The notes under the pieces are model-generated. The model was not told the origin of the DNA. It saw nothing but the letters and a program-made list of their open reading frames with translations, and did no database searches. The translations under genes and the position numbers were made by a program. A DNA stretch of 64,000 nucleotides from Avibacterium sp. 20-132. GTDB taxonomy: Bacteria; Pseudomonadota; Gammaproteobacteria; Enterobacterales; Pasteurellaceae. Position 1 is the first letter of the stretch, and each line of letters starts with the position of its first letter. The stretch covers positions 744,001 through 808,000 of the forward strand of contig NZ_CP091456.1 in assembly GCF_023611925.1 (NCBI RefSeq), in the 5' to 3' direction. This document shows, one piece after another, positions 17,881 through 28,900 of this stretch.

Positions 17881-19116
17881 TTAATCCAATAGTTTACCTT
17901 TCAATTCTGGAATTAAGAAAAGGGTCGCGATCATATCGATCACATAAATCAAGGCAAGGAAAGCAATCGCAGTAGAAAAAGAATAAGTCGCCACCACTGC
18001 CCCGACAACTACTGGGCCAAAGCCACCTACAGCACGTCCAAGATTAAACAACACATTTTGTGCAGTGGCACGAGCTTGGGTCGGATAGGCCTCTGCCATT
18101 AATGCACCATAGCCCCCCATCATTCCGTTTACGAACATTCCTAAGAATGCCCCCGCAATGAGCATAGCGCTTGGTTCAGTCAGTTGCGAATAAGTGATGA
18201 CGCTGATAATAGCACCAAGCTGGAAAAGCAGAAAACTTGGCTTACGCCCGATTTTGTCGGCAAGACGGCCAAAAATCCAGATACCACTCATCATTCCACA
18301 CACAGTTACCGCAGTCCAAACACCAGATTTAGTTAAACTGAACCCAAGCTGTTTAGAAAGGAAGTTAGGTAACCAAATCATTATGCCGTAATAACCAAAA
18401 TTTTGTACAGATGTAAGTATCACCACGCCCAAGCTCACTTTTGCTGTTTGCTTATCTTTCACCAATAATTGGAAAGACTCTCGGAATGCCTGCCATTTAG
18501 ATTGTGTAGGATGTGTAGTGGAAAGTGCGGTCTGTTTTTCCGTAAAAACCTCTGGCTCGTGTAATTTTCTTCGTAAATACCACGCAACAAGAGCAGGGAA
18601 AATGCCCACAATAAACATTACTCGCCAGCCGATTATTGGCAATAATAATGGGGTAAGCAGCACCGCGCCCAATACACCGATTTGCCACCCAAGCGCCACA
18701 TAAGAAGCTGCTTTGGCACGATGGCGAGCAGGCCACGCTTCTGCCGCTAATGCCATTCCAATCCCAAATTCACCACCTAAGCCAATACCAGCAATAGTAC
18801 GATAGATTAGTAAATCCCAATAGCCTTGAGCAAACGCACATAACCCTGTAAACACGGCAAAGAGAACAATTGTCCAAGTTAATACTCGCACACGTCCATA
18901 ACGATCACTTAACGCACCAAAAATTATGCCACCGGCTACCGCTCCGATTAATGTCCAAGTAACTAAAGATCCTGCCTGGGCGCTTGATAATGCTAAATCA
19001 GCAGAAATGGCACTAAGCATAAAGCCAAGAATGAGTAAATCAAAACCGTCCATTGCATAGCCCACGGCAGAGCCAATCAAGGCTTTCCAGCCATAATCAT
19101 TTACGTTGTTTTTCAT
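17881..19116 (-). CDS. MFS transporter, aromatic acid/metabolite:H+ symporter type
   Basis: A 411-residue inner-membrane transporter with 12 predicted helices. The inter-helix signature after helix 2 is GALSDRYGRVRV, with a related repeat GRLADKIGRKPS after helix 8. RTIAGIGLGGEFGIGMALAAE in helix 4 (written here as RTIAGIGLGG then EFGIGMALAAE) is typical of the sialate and aromatic-acid symporter branch. H. influenzae has uncharacterised transporters of this type; the substrate cannot be read from sequence. I chose the ATG at 19116 because AAAAGGA lies 7 nt upstream; an in-frame GTG 21 bp earlier has no ribosome site. Monocistronic, with terminators on both sides. Confidence 0.85.
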   Translation of the reverse strand: MKNNVNDYGWKALIGSAVGYAMDGFDLLILGFMLSAISADLALSSAQAGSLVTWTLIGAVAGGIIFGALSDRYGRVRVLTWTIVLFAVFTGLCAFAQGYWDLLIYRTIAGIGLGGEFGIGMALAAEAWPARHRAKAASYVALGWQIGVLGAVLLTPLLLPIIGWRVMFIVGIFPALVAWYLRRKLHEPEVFTEKQTALSTTHPTQSKWQAFRESFQLLVKDKQTAKVSLGVVILTSVQNFGYYGIMIWLPNFLSKQLGFSLTKSGVWTAVTVCGMMSGIWIFGRLADKIGRKPSFLLFQLGAIISVITYSQLTEPSAMLIAGAFLGMFVNGMMGGYGALMAEAYPTQARATAQNVLFNLGRAVGGFGPVVVGAVVATYSFSTAIAFLALIYVIDMIATLFLIPELKGKLLD

Positions 19117-19262
19117 AGATGTCCTTTTGCTACTCACGGGTAGCCTTTAAAGTGTTAAGAAAGGAGATTTGCTAATATATACATAAAAGCACATCACAAA
19201 AGCGTGCATAGTGTAGTCAATTCGTTTGCGTTAAGCAATGAGAACAGACTAGAAAATGAAGA

Positions 19263-19299
19263 ATAAAAAACAGCCTTGCAAATCATTACAAGGCTGTTA
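19263..19299 (-). terminator. Terminator of glmS
   Basis: AACAGCCTTG (19269-19278) and CAAGGCTGTT (19289-19298) form a 10-bp stem, with a T run following on the minus strand. Confidence 0.87.
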
Positions 19300-19305
19300 G
19301 AAAAC

Positions 19306-21138
19306 TTATTCCACCGTAACCGCTTTAGCAAGATTACGAGGTTGATCCACATCAGTGCCTTTAATTAAGGCAATGTGGTAAGAAAGGAGTTGTAACGGCA
19401 CAGTGTAAAAAATGGGTGCAGTAACTTCATCAACTTTCGGCAATACGATCGTTTTAAAGCCTTCGCCATCGCTGAAACCCGCATCGTGATCTGCGAAAAT
19501 ATAAAGCTGACCACCACGAGCGCGAACTTCCTCAATATTTGATTTTACTTTTTCCAGTAAATCATTTTCTGGCGCAACCACAATCACAGGCATATCGCTA
19601 TCAATTAGGGCTAATGGGCCGTGTTTTAATTCTCCTGCCGCATAGGCCTCTGCGTGAATATAAGAAATTTCTTTCAATTTCAATGCAGATTCCATTGCAA
19701 TGGGGTAAAACTCACCACGTCCTAAGAATAATGTATGATGTTTTTCAGCAAAATCTTCAGAGAGTTTTTCAATCTGTTTATCAAAAACTAGCGCACTTTC
19801 AATTTGTGCTGGTAAGCGTTGTAAAGCCTGTACGATATGATGTTCTTGTTCTTCACTCACAGTGCCTTTTAAACGCCCAATTGCTGCATTTAATAGTAAT
19901 AAGCAAGTTAATTGCGTGGTAAATGCTTTGGTGGATGCCACACCAATTTCCACCCCAGCACGGGTCATAAAGGCAAAATCAGATTCACGTACTAATGAAG
20001 AGCTTGCCACGTTACAGATGGTCATTGCTGTCATATAACCCGATTCTTTCGCTAAACGTAATGCAGCTAAAGTATCTGCTGTTTCTCCTGATTGTGAAAG
20101 GGTAATTAATAAACTGTTTGGACGTGTTACAAATTTGCGATAGCGGAATTCCGAAGCAATTTCCACATCACAGCTCACCCCAGCAATAGATTCAAACCAG
20201 TAGCGCGCAACCATACCTGCATTATACGACGTACCACAGGCAACAATTTGAATATGTTCCACTTTTTTCAAGATTTCTGCGGCATTAGGGCCAATGGCAT
20301 CAATATTCACTTTACCATTGACGATGCGGCCATCTAAGGTATTCATAATTGCAACAGGCTGTTCAAAAATTTCTTTTTGCATATAGTGGCGATATTGTCC
20401 TTTATCTGCCGCATCCGCTTCAAAATGTCCTTCGTGTACTTCACGCTCAACGGCATTACCTTGCGCATCAAAAATTTGCACATCTCGGCGAGAAATTTCA
20501 GCAACATCCCCTTCTTCTAAGTAAATAAAACGACGTGTAACACTTAAGAGGGCAAGCGGATCAGAGGCAAGGAAATTTTCTCCCACACCTAAGCCGATAA
20601 CCAATGGGCTACCAGAACGAGCGACAACAAGATGTTCAGGTTCATCTTGATACATCGCAACCATACCATAAGCGCCGCGCAATTGTGCCACGGTTTTTTG
20701 CACGGCGTCTAATAATGAGCTAGCAGTGCGATATTCCCATTCTACTAGGTGCGCAATAACTTCTGTATCGGTTTGAGAAAGAAATATATAACCGCGTTTT
20801 TGCAATTCCTCACGTAATTCTTCGTAATTTTCAATAATACCATTATGTACAATAGCAATTTTACCAGAGCGATGTGGGTGAGCATTAGCTTCTGAAGGCT
20901 CACCGTGGGTAGCCCAACGTGTATGTGCAATCCCTGTTCCGCCTAAAATGGGGTTCGCTTCAATCGCTTCATCCAGCGCATTGACTTTCCCTACTCGGCG
21001 AACAATTTGCATATTATGATCTGCATCTAATACCGCCACACCCGCGGAATCATAACCACGGTATTCCAAACGATGTAATCCATCAACCAGAATTTCTGCT
21101 ACATCACGTTGTGCTACTGCACCAACAATTCCACACAT
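19306..21138 (-). CDS. glmS: Glutamine-fructose-6-phosphate aminotransferase (isomerizing)
   Basis: Makes glucosamine-6-phosphate from fructose-6-phosphate and glutamine, the entry to amino-sugar and cell wall precursor synthesis. The 610 residues match E. coli (609). The N-terminal glutaminase starts [10 protein letters not shown] with the Cys2 nucleophile. Two SIS sugar-isomerase domains follow, with the sugar-phosphate loop [12 protein letters not shown]. The C-terminus [13 protein letters not shown] closes the active site as in the family. It lies 50 bp after a DeoR-family regulator gene in the same direction, probably one transcript. Another gene of the pathway, glmU, is at the right window edge. 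Confidence 0.97.
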   Translation of the reverse strand: MCGIVGAVAQRDVAEILVDGLHRLEYRGYDSAGVAVLDADHNMQIVRRVGKVNALDEAIEANPILGGTGIAHTRWATHGEPSEANAHPHRSGKIAIVHNGIIENYEELREELQKRGYIFLSQTDTEVIAHLVEWEYRTASSLLDAVQKTVAQLRGAYGMVAMYQDEPEHLVVARSGSPLVIGLGVGENFLASDPLALLSVTRRFIYLEEGDVAEISRRDVQIFDAQGNAVEREVHEGHFEADAADKGQYRHYMQKEIFEQPVAIMNTLDGRIVNGKVNIDAIGPNAAEILKKVEHIQIVACGTSYNAGMVARYWFESIAGVSCDVEIASEFRYRKFVTRPNSLLITLSQSGETADTLAALRLAKESGYMTAMTICNVASSSLVRESDFAFMTRAGVEIGVASTKAFTTQLTCLLLLNAAIGRLKGTVSEEQEHHIVQALQRLPAQIESALVFDKQIEKLSEDFAEKHHTLFLGRGEFYPIAMESALKLKEISYIHAEAYAAGELKHGPLALIDSDMPVIVVAPENDLLEKVKSNIEEVRARGGQLYIFADHDAGFSDGEGFKTIVLPKVDEVTAPIFYTVPLQLLSYHIALIKGTDVDQPRNLAKAVTVE

Positions 21139-21188
21139 AAAATATCCTTTGTTTCAATGTTAAAAAAATAATAAAAAATACTTAAAAT

Positions 21189-21971
21189 TTAGACCGCACT
21201 TGCACAAATAACCTCTACGCCTTGTGCTTCGATTTGCTGTCTAATGTCTTCTGCCAACAAATCATCTGTGACTAATACATCAATTTGTTGCCAGGTTAAT
21301 TCGATATTTGGCATTTTTCTGCCAATTTTTTGTGATTCCACCATAACGATAACTTCACGGGAAACATCCGCCATAACACGACTTAAATCCACTAATTCAT
21401 TAAATGTCGTGGTACCGCGTTCAAGATCAATGCCATCTGCACCAATAAAGAGCTGATCAAAATTGTATGAACGTAACACCTGTGCGGCAACTTGCCCTTG
21501 AAAAGATTCAGAACGGGTATCCCAAGTCCCCCCTGTCATCAATAGCGTTGGCTCATTTTCTAAAGCACGCAACTGCGTGGCGACGGAAAGTGAGTTCGTC
21601 ATCACGACCAAACCTTGCTTCTTATTGAGCTGATTGATCAATGCAGCGGTTGTGTTACCGCTATCAATAATGATGCGATTATGATCGGCAATCCGTTCTG
21701 CCGCTTTTTTTGCAATCGCTAACTTTCGTTTTGAAAGATGCTCGTCTTGGTTTTCATCCAGCAATTCTTGCGGCATTAAAATCGCCCCACCATAACGGCG
21801 TACTAATACTCCATTTGCCTCAAGCGCGGTTAAATCTTTGCGAATAGTCACTTCTGAGGTGTCAAATAATTGCACAAGTTGCTCTACACTAACTTCACCT
21901 TGGCTTTGTAATAATTGCACAATACGATGACGGCGTTGCTGGGTATTTCTTGGCTGAATATTTCGTTTCAT
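21189..21971 (-). CDS. DeoR-family transcriptional regulator
   Basis: A 260-residue repressor-type protein. The N-terminal winged helix-turn-helix spans about residues 12-65 (RRHRIVQLLQ, then VSVEQLVQLF and SEVTIRKDLTALE), followed by the DeoR sugar-phosphate sensor domain with IIDSGNTTAAL, TNSLSVATQL and FIGADGID. Family members sense phosphorylated sugars. Its position directly before glmS suggests it responds to an amino-sugar phosphate and controls glmS and itself; that is inference. The E. coli AgaR/SrlR/GlpR group is the nearest by pattern. A strong -10 TATAAT lies 35 bp upstream of the start. Confidence 0.88.
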   Translation of the reverse strand: MKRNIQPRNTQQRRHRIVQLLQSQGEVSVEQLVQLFDTSEVTIRKDLTALEANGVLVRRYGGAILMPQELLDENQDEHLSKRKLAIAKKAAERIADHNRIIIDSGNTTAALINQLNKKQGLVVMTNSLSVATQLRALENEPTLLMTGGTWDTRSESFQGQVAAQVLRSYNFDQLFIGADGIDLERGTTTFNELVDLSRVMADVSREVIVMVESQKIGRKMPNIELTWQQIDVLVTDDLLAEDIRQQIEAQGVEVICASAV

Positions 21972-22005
21972 AACACTTAATCAGATTTAAATTTCGGTTC
22001 GGAAT

Positions 22006-22032
22006 ATTATAGAAAGAAAAGGAAAATGTAAA
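22006..22032 (-). promoter_or_regulatory. Candidate promoter of the deoR-glmS operon
   Basis: On the minus strand TTTACA (22027-22032, 5 of 6) and perfect TATAAT (22006-22011) are separated by a short 15-bp spacer. The spacing is suboptimal, so activity may depend on a regulator. Confidence 0.5.
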
Positions 22033-22083
22033 TAGAAAATTGGTTAAAATAGAGAAGAAGGCTATTTATCAAGTAGCATAAAT

Positions 22084-22107
22084 AAAAAACCCTGCATTAC
22101 GCAGGGT
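22084..22107 (-). terminator. Terminator of hup
   Basis: ACCCTGC (22089-22095) and GCAGGGT (22101-22107) form a compact hairpin, followed on the minus strand by a T run. Confidence 0.85.
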
Positions 22108-22127
22108 CAGAAAAATAAAGACAATAA

Positions 22128-22400
22128 TTATTTAATTGCGTCTTTTAATGCTTTACCAGCAACGAATGCAGGCACTTTAGAAGCAGCAATTTGGATTTCT
22201 GCACCCGTTTGCGGATTGCGACCAGTACGTGCTTTACGCTCATTCACTTTAAATGTACCAAAGCCGATTAATTGAACTGGTTGACCTGCTTTTAAGCTCC
22301 CTGCGATAGCATCTAAAGTTGCTTCTAATGCAGCTTTAGCTTGTTTTTTATTTAACTCTGCTGCACTTGCAATTGCATCAATTAAATCCGTTTTGTTCAT
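22128..22400 (-). CDS. hup: DNA-binding protein HU
   Basis: A 90-residue nucleoid protein of the HU family that bends and compacts DNA. It starts [11 protein letters not shown] and has the family signature [20 protein letters not shown] in the beta-arm at about 47-66. The alpha-type sequence and position next to yjaG-hemE-nudC match E. coli hupA. Ribosome site GAAGG lies 9 nt before the ATG. I see no clear promoter in the 158 bp upstream. Confidence 0.95.
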   Translation of the reverse strand: MNKTDLIDAIASAAELNKKQAKAALEATLDAIAGSLKAGQPVQLIGFGTFKVNERKARTGRNPQTGAEIQIAASKVPAFVAGKALKDAIK

Positions 22401-22558
22401 AAATTAGTACCTTCTCTATTTTCGATTAAATTAAGCGTATTAGGACATACCTAACACCTAAGTCTATTAAGAAATACTGTATTCACAGTGTGCTAAAGCA
22501 TAAATCAACTTCGATATAAAACAAAGCAATAAATCACAAAAATGTCGCCTAAATCACA

Positions 22559-23149
22559 TTATTGGTTAAATTCTATACCGATATTTGAAATCCCTTCAGC
22601 TCGAATTTCATTTTTAAGGGTTAAAATCAAGGAAATATCACGCTCTTCGCTCTCTCGGAGCGTACGGTAGATCTGCCATTGTACATCTAGTTCTTGCTCA
22701 ATTTCTTCACTTGCTTTGAGTTCTTGCTCGGATAATTCCCGATCTAAATGCATTTCCAATAATCCAGTAACAGTTTGCAAAGAAATCAAACTCACTTGCA
22801 CCGCGTGTTCTAAAGTTTCTCCCGCAATCAGGCTGTGTAATAATTCAGAAAGCGCCTCGCACGCATCAATCGCGGGCACTACACCATAAAAGTCGTAATT
22901 ATTTACATCTGGGATAATCGACTCAAACTTTTCTAACTGATTATCAAAATTGATGTTTGCCCCTTTCACGGTTAAATATTCCCAGGTTAAATTCAGAATA
23001 TTTTGATAAACTCGACTTTGCTCAGGCTGCTCTGTTACTTGGCAAAAAAGCTGAAAATTCGGCAACATTCGTTCACATAGGCACGCCATAAAAGTGATAT
23101 GCTGCCAACTTGCTAAATGTTCTAAGCGTTTATGAATAGGATTACGCAT
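22559..23149 (-). CDS. yjaG: DUF416 family protein YjaG
   Basis: A 196-residue soluble, mostly helical protein of the DUF416 (YjaG) family. It is recognised by its whole-length pattern: an N-terminal RLEHLASWQHITFMACLCERMLPNF segment (in two parts: RLEHLASWQHITF, MACLCERMLPNF) and a central DACEALSELLHSL. Function unknown. It is 9 bp after hemE, so it belongs to the nudC-hemE-yjaG operon; the same order around hup is seen in E. coli. Confidence 0.88.
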   Translation of the reverse strand: MRNPIHKRLEHLASWQHITFMACLCERMLPNFQLFCQVTEQPEQSRVYQNILNLTWEYLTVKGANINFDNQLEKFESIIPDVNNYDFYGVVPAIDACEALSELLHSLIAGETLEHAVQVSLISLQTVTGLLEMHLDRELSEQELKASEEIEQELDVQWQIYRTLRESEERDISLILTLKNEIRAEGISNIGIEFNQ

Positions 23150-23158
23150 TGTTTGCCC

Positions 23159-24223
23159 TTATTTATGATAAGACTGAGAATAATGATGAATCGCATCAAC
23201 GAAAATCTTCGGACTGATTTCAGGTACATCTTGATGAATACCATGACCAAGATTAAAGATATGCCCGCTTCCTTCACCAAAATCCGCCAAAATTGACCGC
23301 ACTTCTTGTTCAATGCGTTCAGGAGAAGCATAAAGCACGGAAGGATCCATATTACCTTGTAGTGCCACTTTATGCCCGATACGCTTTTTCGCCTCTGCGA
23401 GATCCACGGTCCAATCCAAACCAACTGCATCACAACCTGTGTTCGCGATATGTTCTAACCACAATCCGCCACCTTTGGTGAATAAGGTAACTGGTACTTT
23501 GCGTTCATCATAATGACGAATGAGGTTTTCCACAATTTTTCGCATATATTGTAGCGAAAATTCAAGATATTCACGATGCGCTAGCACACCGCCCCAAGTG
23601 TCAAAAATCATCACTGATTGCGCCCCTGCTTTAATTTGCGCATTGAGGTAAAGGGCAACGGAATCCGCTAATTTGTCGAGTAATAAATGCAAGGTTTTTG
23701 GATCGCTATAAAGCATTTTCTTAATTTTCGTGAAAGCCTTGCTGCTACCACCTTCCACCATATAAGTCGCAAGCGTCCAAGGACTGCCAGAAAATCCAAT
23801 TAACGGCACTTCACCTTTGAGTTCACGGCGAATAGTTCGCACTGCATTCATCACATATTGCAATTCTTGTTCAGGATCAGGAATCGGCAAATTTTCCACC
23901 GCACTTCTATTTTCTATTGGATGGGCAAATTTTGGTCCTTCCCCAGCCCCAAAGCTCAAACCTAGCCCCATTGCATCTGGAATAGTGAGAATATCAGAAA
24001 ACAAAATTGCAGCGTCCAAATTATAACGGCGTAAAGGTTGTAGCGTAACCTCACAAGCCAGCTCGGCATTACGACAAAGGGACATAAAATCCCCTGCTTG
24101 CGCACGTGTGGCTTTATATTCTGGTAAATAACGCCCTGCTTGACGCATCATCCATACTGGGGTCATATCCACAGGTTCACGCAGAAGCGCACGTAAATAA
24201 CGATCATTTTTTAATTCAGACAT
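23159..24223 (-). CDS. hemE: Uroporphyrinogen decarboxylase
   Basis: Cofactor-free decarboxylation of the four acetate side chains of uroporphyrinogen III to coproporphyrinogen III in haem synthesis. At 354 residues it equals the E. coli enzyme. The N-terminal signature [15 protein letters not shown] with the substrate-binding arginines is present, as are [18 protein letters not shown] (in family form), FDTWGG, and the late histidine in NLGHGI. The gene is co-transcribed with nudC upstream (11-bp gap) and yjaG downstream. Confidence 0.97.
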   Translation of the reverse strand: MSELKNDRYLRALLREPVDMTPVWMMRQAGRYLPEYKATRAQAGDFMSLCRNAELACEVTLQPLRRYNLDAAILFSDILTIPDAMGLGLSFGAGEGPKFAHPIENRSAVENLPIPDPEQELQYVMNAVRTIRRELKGEVPLIGFSGSPWTLATYMVEGGSSKAFTKIKKMLYSDPKTLHLLLDKLADSVALYLNAQIKAGAQSVMIFDTWGGVLAHREYLEFSLQYMRKIVENLIRHYDERKVPVTLFTKGGGLWLEHIANTGCDAVGLDWTVDLAEAKKRIGHKVALQGNMDPSVLYASPERIEQEVRSILADFGEGSGHIFNLGHGIHQDVPEISPKIFVDAIHHYSQSYHK

Positions 24224-24234
24224 CTTAACTTCCT

Positions 24235-25047
24235 TTATTTTTCTACCGCACTTTTATCATCAGCGGCACAAAGTGCCAGTGTGGCATTAATTAACTTCAA
24301 CGCAATAGTGCCTTGTGGTGGCAAATTTGGCAAGGGTTTATCATAATCAAACCACTGTGCATCTTGAATCTCTGTCTCTTGCACACGAATCTCCCCCGAA
24401 ACATAATCAGCTAAAAACCCCACCATTTGCGAATTAGGAAATGCCCAAGGCTGGCTACCAAAATAGCGAATATTTTTCACCTTGATTCCCGTTTCTTCAA
24501 ACACTTCACGTTTTACCGTTTGCTCAAAACTCTCCCCCGCTTCCACAAAGCCCGCCAAGGTTGTGTACATTTTTTCTTGTTGATGACGCTGATGATTAGC
24601 GAGCAAAATCTGCTTACCACGGCGAACTGCCACGATAATTGAAGGGCAAATCACAGGATAAGTGCGGTAAGAACAGGCGGAGTTTTCACATTGCACCGCC
24701 AATTCGTCTTTCACCATTGCCATTCTCGCCCCACATTTCCCACAAAAGCGGTGAGTTTTTAGGAAATGGTTAATTTCTACACCACGATTGAGCAAATTAA
24801 ATTGTGTTTCAGGCAAATGCAACAAACTACGCAAAGACGTGTAAGTTCGTAAATCTTCCTGTTCTGCAACAAGCCAAAGTGGTTGATCATTCCAACGCCC
24901 AATTTCCATTGCTAAAAGCCCCGTTAATTGAAACGCTTCCGCCTTGCCCTCAGGTAATTTTTCATTTACCAGAAAAATGTTTGATCCTTGGGTTAAAAGC
25001 CAAGCGCCTTGCGTTGTGGCTGCAATAGGTTGCATAGAAAAATTCAT
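24235..25047 (-). CDS. nudC: NADH pyrophosphatase / RNA-decapping Nudix hydrolase
   Basis: Hydrolyses NAD(H) to NMN(H) and AMP and, as shown for E. coli NudC, removes NAD caps from RNA 5' ends. The 270 residues contain a zinc ribbon (Cys102, Cys105, Cys120, Cys125 in [10 protein letters not shown] and CENSAC), the Nudix box [22 protein letters not shown] (seen as [10 protein letters not shown]...REVFEETG), and the NADH-specific [11 protein letters not shown] motif downstream. It is first in the nudC-hemE-yjaG operon. The start at 25047 is preceded by GGTGAG inside an uptake signal; a second ATG lies four codons in. Confidence 0.94.
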   Translation of the reverse strand: MNFSMQPIAATTQGAWLLTQGSNIFLVNEKLPEGKAEAFQLTGLLAMEIGRWNDQPLWLVAEQEDLRTYTSLRSLLHLPETQFNLLNRGVEINHFLKTHRFCGKCGARMAMVKDELAVQCENSACSYRTYPVICPSIIVAVRRGKQILLANHQRHQQEKMYTTLAGFVEAGESFEQTVKREVFEETGIKVKNIRYFGSQPWAFPNSQMVGFLADYVSGEIRVQETEIQDAQWFDYDKPLPNLPPQGTIALKLINATLALCAADDKSAVEK

Positions 25048-25152
25048 AAAAACTCACCGCACTTTTGTTAGGGTTGTATTAATAAGTATTTCTAATGAAA
25101 TATGATGAGGCATTTTACAGGTTTATCAATCAAAAACTATTAAAATTTACGC

Positions 25153-25180
25153 AAAAAAATAGTGCGTTATCGCACTATTT
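25153..25180 (-). terminator. Terminator of the acetate transporter gene
   Basis: AATAGTGCG (25158-25166) and CGCACTATT (25171-25179) with a 4-nt loop; the minus strand continues with a T run. Confidence 0.87.
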
Positions 25181-25188
25181 TTTAAATA

Positions 25189-25746
25189 TTAAATCGGTAA
25201 AATCTCTCGACCAAAATTTTCGTTAATCATTTCCGCAGCAGCGAGATAAAATGCGGCTAATGCTGTGATTAACCCTAAATACCCACCAATATTCACGATA
25301 TGGTGATAACCAAAACCATCGCCGATTGCTAATGCGTAGAACGTTAGCACAAGAAAGAAGAAGACCACACGTAACGCTTTTGGTTTGCTAAATGAGGCAA
25401 TAAACATCATTAAAGTAAAAGTTCCCCAAGCAGCTAAATAACAACCTAAAAAGGCAGGGCTTGCAGTTGGCATAAATTGTACGAACAATGCCCAAGACCA
25501 CCAGAATGCCCCATAGCTGATGAAAGCAGTAAAGCCAAAGGTATTACCTTTGCGGTATTCCATTATACCTGCGATTAATTGTGCTGTTCCACCAAAGGCG
25601 AATGCCATTGCTAACACAACTGCGATCCCATCTTGTTTAGCAAAAATCCCTGCATTAATTAAACTCAATAGCCACGTTGTTAAAGCAAAACCGCATAAGC
25701 CTAAAGGCCCCGGATTTGCCAATTTTTCTGTTGTTTGAACTGTCAT
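25189..25746 (-). CDS. satP: Acetate/succinate transporter, AceTr (SatP/YaaH) family
   Basis: A 185-residue inner-membrane protein with six predicted helices, in the family that moves acetate (and succinate in E. coli SatP) with protons or as a channel. The family signature NPGPLGL is present as ANPGPLGLCGFALTTWLLS near the N-terminus, followed by AFAFGGTAQLIAGIMEYRKGNTF and SYGAFWWSWAL with the pore-lining aromatics. I chose the ATG at 25746, which follows AGGAAAACAA; the frame extends upstream but without family similarity. Monocistronic. Confidence 0.9.
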   Translation of the reverse strand: MTVQTTEKLANPGPLGLCGFALTTWLLSLINAGIFAKQDGIAVVLAMAFAFGGTAQLIAGIMEYRKGNTFGFTAFISYGAFWWSWALFVQFMPTASPAFLGCYLAAWGTFTLMMFIASFSKPKALRVVFFFLVLTFYALAIGDGFGYHHIVNIGGYLGLITALAAFYLAAAEMINENFGREILPI

Positions 25747-25939
25747 TTGTTTTCCTAGTTTGTTAATAAAATGAAAGGGCGGATTATGCTTGATATTATT
25801 TTGAAAATAAAGCAATTTTATCGAAATTGAGAGGAAAAATTTAACTCAGATAACGTTTTAAGAGCGGTATAAAATTTATGAATTTTTCACCGCACTTTAT
25901 ATGCTTACCTAAATATTAATGCCCCTAATCCCAAGTAAT

Positions 25940-25968
25940 AAAAAAGCCCGAAATGATATTCGGGCTTT
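25940..25968 (-). terminator. Terminator of rpoBC
   Basis: AAAGCCCGAA (25943-25952) and TTCGGGCTTT (25959-25968) form a 10-bp stem, with a T run on the minus strand, 21 bp after the rpoC stop. Confidence 0.9.
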
Positions 25969-25989
25969 CGATGACTTAAAGACTAAATT

Positions 25990-28900
25990 TTATTCTGCAT
26001 CTTCTGCCATATTTAACATTTCTGCTAAACTTGCGGTGGCATCATCAGCACTGAATGTAAATTCAGAGGCAATGTCTTCATCTGAAACCATTGAGGCTTT
26101 CGTTGGTTGCTCAGGTTCTACAATACCCGCAGCACGGTTTTTCTGGCGTTGTTGGTGATACGCAAAACCTGTACCTGCTGGGATCAAACGACCAACGATA
26201 ACGTTCTCTTTCAAACCACGCAATTCATCGCGTTTACCTGCCACAGCTGCTTCCGTAAGCACGCGAGTGGTTTCTTGGAATGAGGCGGCTGAGATAAAGG
26301 ATTCGGTCGCCAATGAGGCTTTGGTGATACCCAATAACTCACGCTCAAACTCAACCAATGGTTTACCTTCCGCTTCACGTTTTTGGTTAACCATTTTCAC
26401 ACGTGCAACTTCTACTTGCTCACCTTCTAAGAATTCAGAGTCATAAGCCTTCGTGATGATGGCTTTACGCAACATTTGGCGAACGATAACTTCGATATGT
26501 TTATCGTTAATTTTTACCCCTTGTAAGCGGTAAACTTCTTGCACTTCGTTAACAATGTAATCAGTTACTGCGTGTACACCGCGCAAACGTAGAATATCGT
26601 GTGGCGTTTCTGCACCATCAGAAATCAGATCCCCACGCTCTACCATTTCGCCTTCAAATACGTTGAGCTGACGCCATTTTGGAATCATTTCTTCGTACAC
26701 TTCACCTTCTGTTGGGGTGATAAGTAAGCGACGTTTACCTTTGGTTTCTTTACCGAAGGAAACAATACCGGAAATTTCTGCTAAGATTGCAGGTTCTTTC
26801 GGTTTACGCGCTTCAAAGAGATCGGCTACGCGTGGAAGACCACCGGTAATATCTTTGGTTCCTGCTGATTCTTGTGGAATACGTGCAAGGGAATCCCCGA
26901 CGTGAACCTCTGCACCATCTTCAAGGGTAACAATCGCTTTACCCGGTAAGGTGTACTGCGCTGGCATATCCGAACCTGCAATGAGAACATCATTACCTTG
27001 TGCATCGACTAGTTTGATAGTTGGACGTAAATCCTTACCGGCTGTTGCACGCTCACCCACATCTTGTACGACGATTGAAGATAAACCTGTTAATTCATCG
27101 GTTTGACGAGTTACGGTTAAACCATCAACAATATCAACAAATTTCACGAAACCTGATACTTCGGAAACCACTGGCATAGTATGTGGATCCCAGTTTGCAA
27201 CGGTTTCCCCTGCGTTCACTTCATCACCATCTGCTTTGTTTAATACTGCACCGTAAGGCACTTTATAATGCTCTTTGGTACGACCAAAGGCATCAATGAC
27301 AGTTAATTCAGTGTTACGAGAAGTTAATACCAATTTGCCTTCTTTGTTGGTAACAAATTTCACGTTTGCTAAACGTAACGTACCGTTATTCTTAACTTGA
27401 ATACTTGATTCTTTTGCTGCCGCAGATGCCGCACCACCGATATGGAATGTACGCATCGTTAGCTGTGTACCCGGCTCACCGATTGATTGTGCAGCAATAA
27501 CACCTACCGCTTCACCTTGGTTAATAAGGTGTCCGCGCGCCAGATCGCGTCCGTAACATTTCGCACATACACCAAAGTTAGTATCACAGGTTACGACTGA
27601 ACGTACTTTAATGCTATCAACGGAATTTTCATCAATGAGGTCACAAAGTTTTTCATCTAATAAGGTATTACGTGGGATTAAAACTTCGTCTGTACCCGGT
27701 TTTAAGATGTCTTCTGCGGCAACACGACCTAATACACGATCACGTAAAGGCTCTTTTACATCGCCCCCCTCAATTAATGGGGTCATTACGATACCTTCGT
27801 AAGTACCACAGTCATCTTCAATGATCACTAAATCTTGTGCCACATCCACTAAACGGCGAGTTAAGTAACCTGAGTTTGCCGTTTTCAATGCGGTATCCGC
27901 CAAACCTTTACGCGCACCGTGGGTTGAAATAAAGTACTGAAGTACGTTTAGCCCTTCGCGGAAGTTCGCGGTAATTGGTGTTTCGATAATTGAGCCATCT
28001 GGACGAGCCATCAAACCACGCATACCAGCAAGCTGACGAATCTGTGCGGCAGAACCACGCGCCCCAGAATCAGCCATCATAAAGATACTGTTAAATGACG
28101 CTTGTTTTTCCAGCTCCCCTTCACGGTTTACGACTTCTTCTTGTGAAAGGTTTTCCATCATCGCTTTAGCAACACGTTCATTTGCGGCTGCCCAAATATC
28201 GATGACTTTGTTATAACGCTCACCTGCGGTAACTAAACCTGATTGGAATTGCTCTTGAATTTCTGCAACTTCTTGTTCTGCGGCTGAAATAATTTCATAT
28301 TTTTTCGCCGGGATCACCATATCATCAATACCGACTGATGAACCAGAACGTGCAGCATAAGCAAAACCAGTGTACATAATTTGGTCAGCAAATAGCACGC
28401 TCGCTTTCAATCCAAGACGACGATAACTTTCATTGATTAATTTAGAAATCGCTTTTTTGCCTAGGGTTTGATTGAATAAGCTAAATGGCATTCCTTTTGG
28501 TGCAATCATCCATAAAATGGCACGACCAATTGTGGTATCCACAAGGTTCGTTTGTGGAACAAACTCATCAGCAGCATCTTTCACATATTCTGTGATACGT
28601 ACTTTCACACGAGAATGTAATTCAGCTTGTCCTGTACGATAAGCTTTTTCTGCTTCACGCGGATCTTGTAATAACATTCCTTCGCCTTTACCGTTCACTT
28701 TATCGCGTGTCATATAGTAAAGACCTAATACCACGTCTTGTGATGGTACGATAATCGGCTCACCATTAGCTGGTGAAAGAATGTTGTTGGTTGACATCAT
28801 CAACGCACGTGCTTCAAGCTGAGCTTCAAGGGTTAATGGTACGTGAACCGCCATTTGGTCACCATCGAAGTCCGCGTTAAATGCGGCACACACTAATGGG

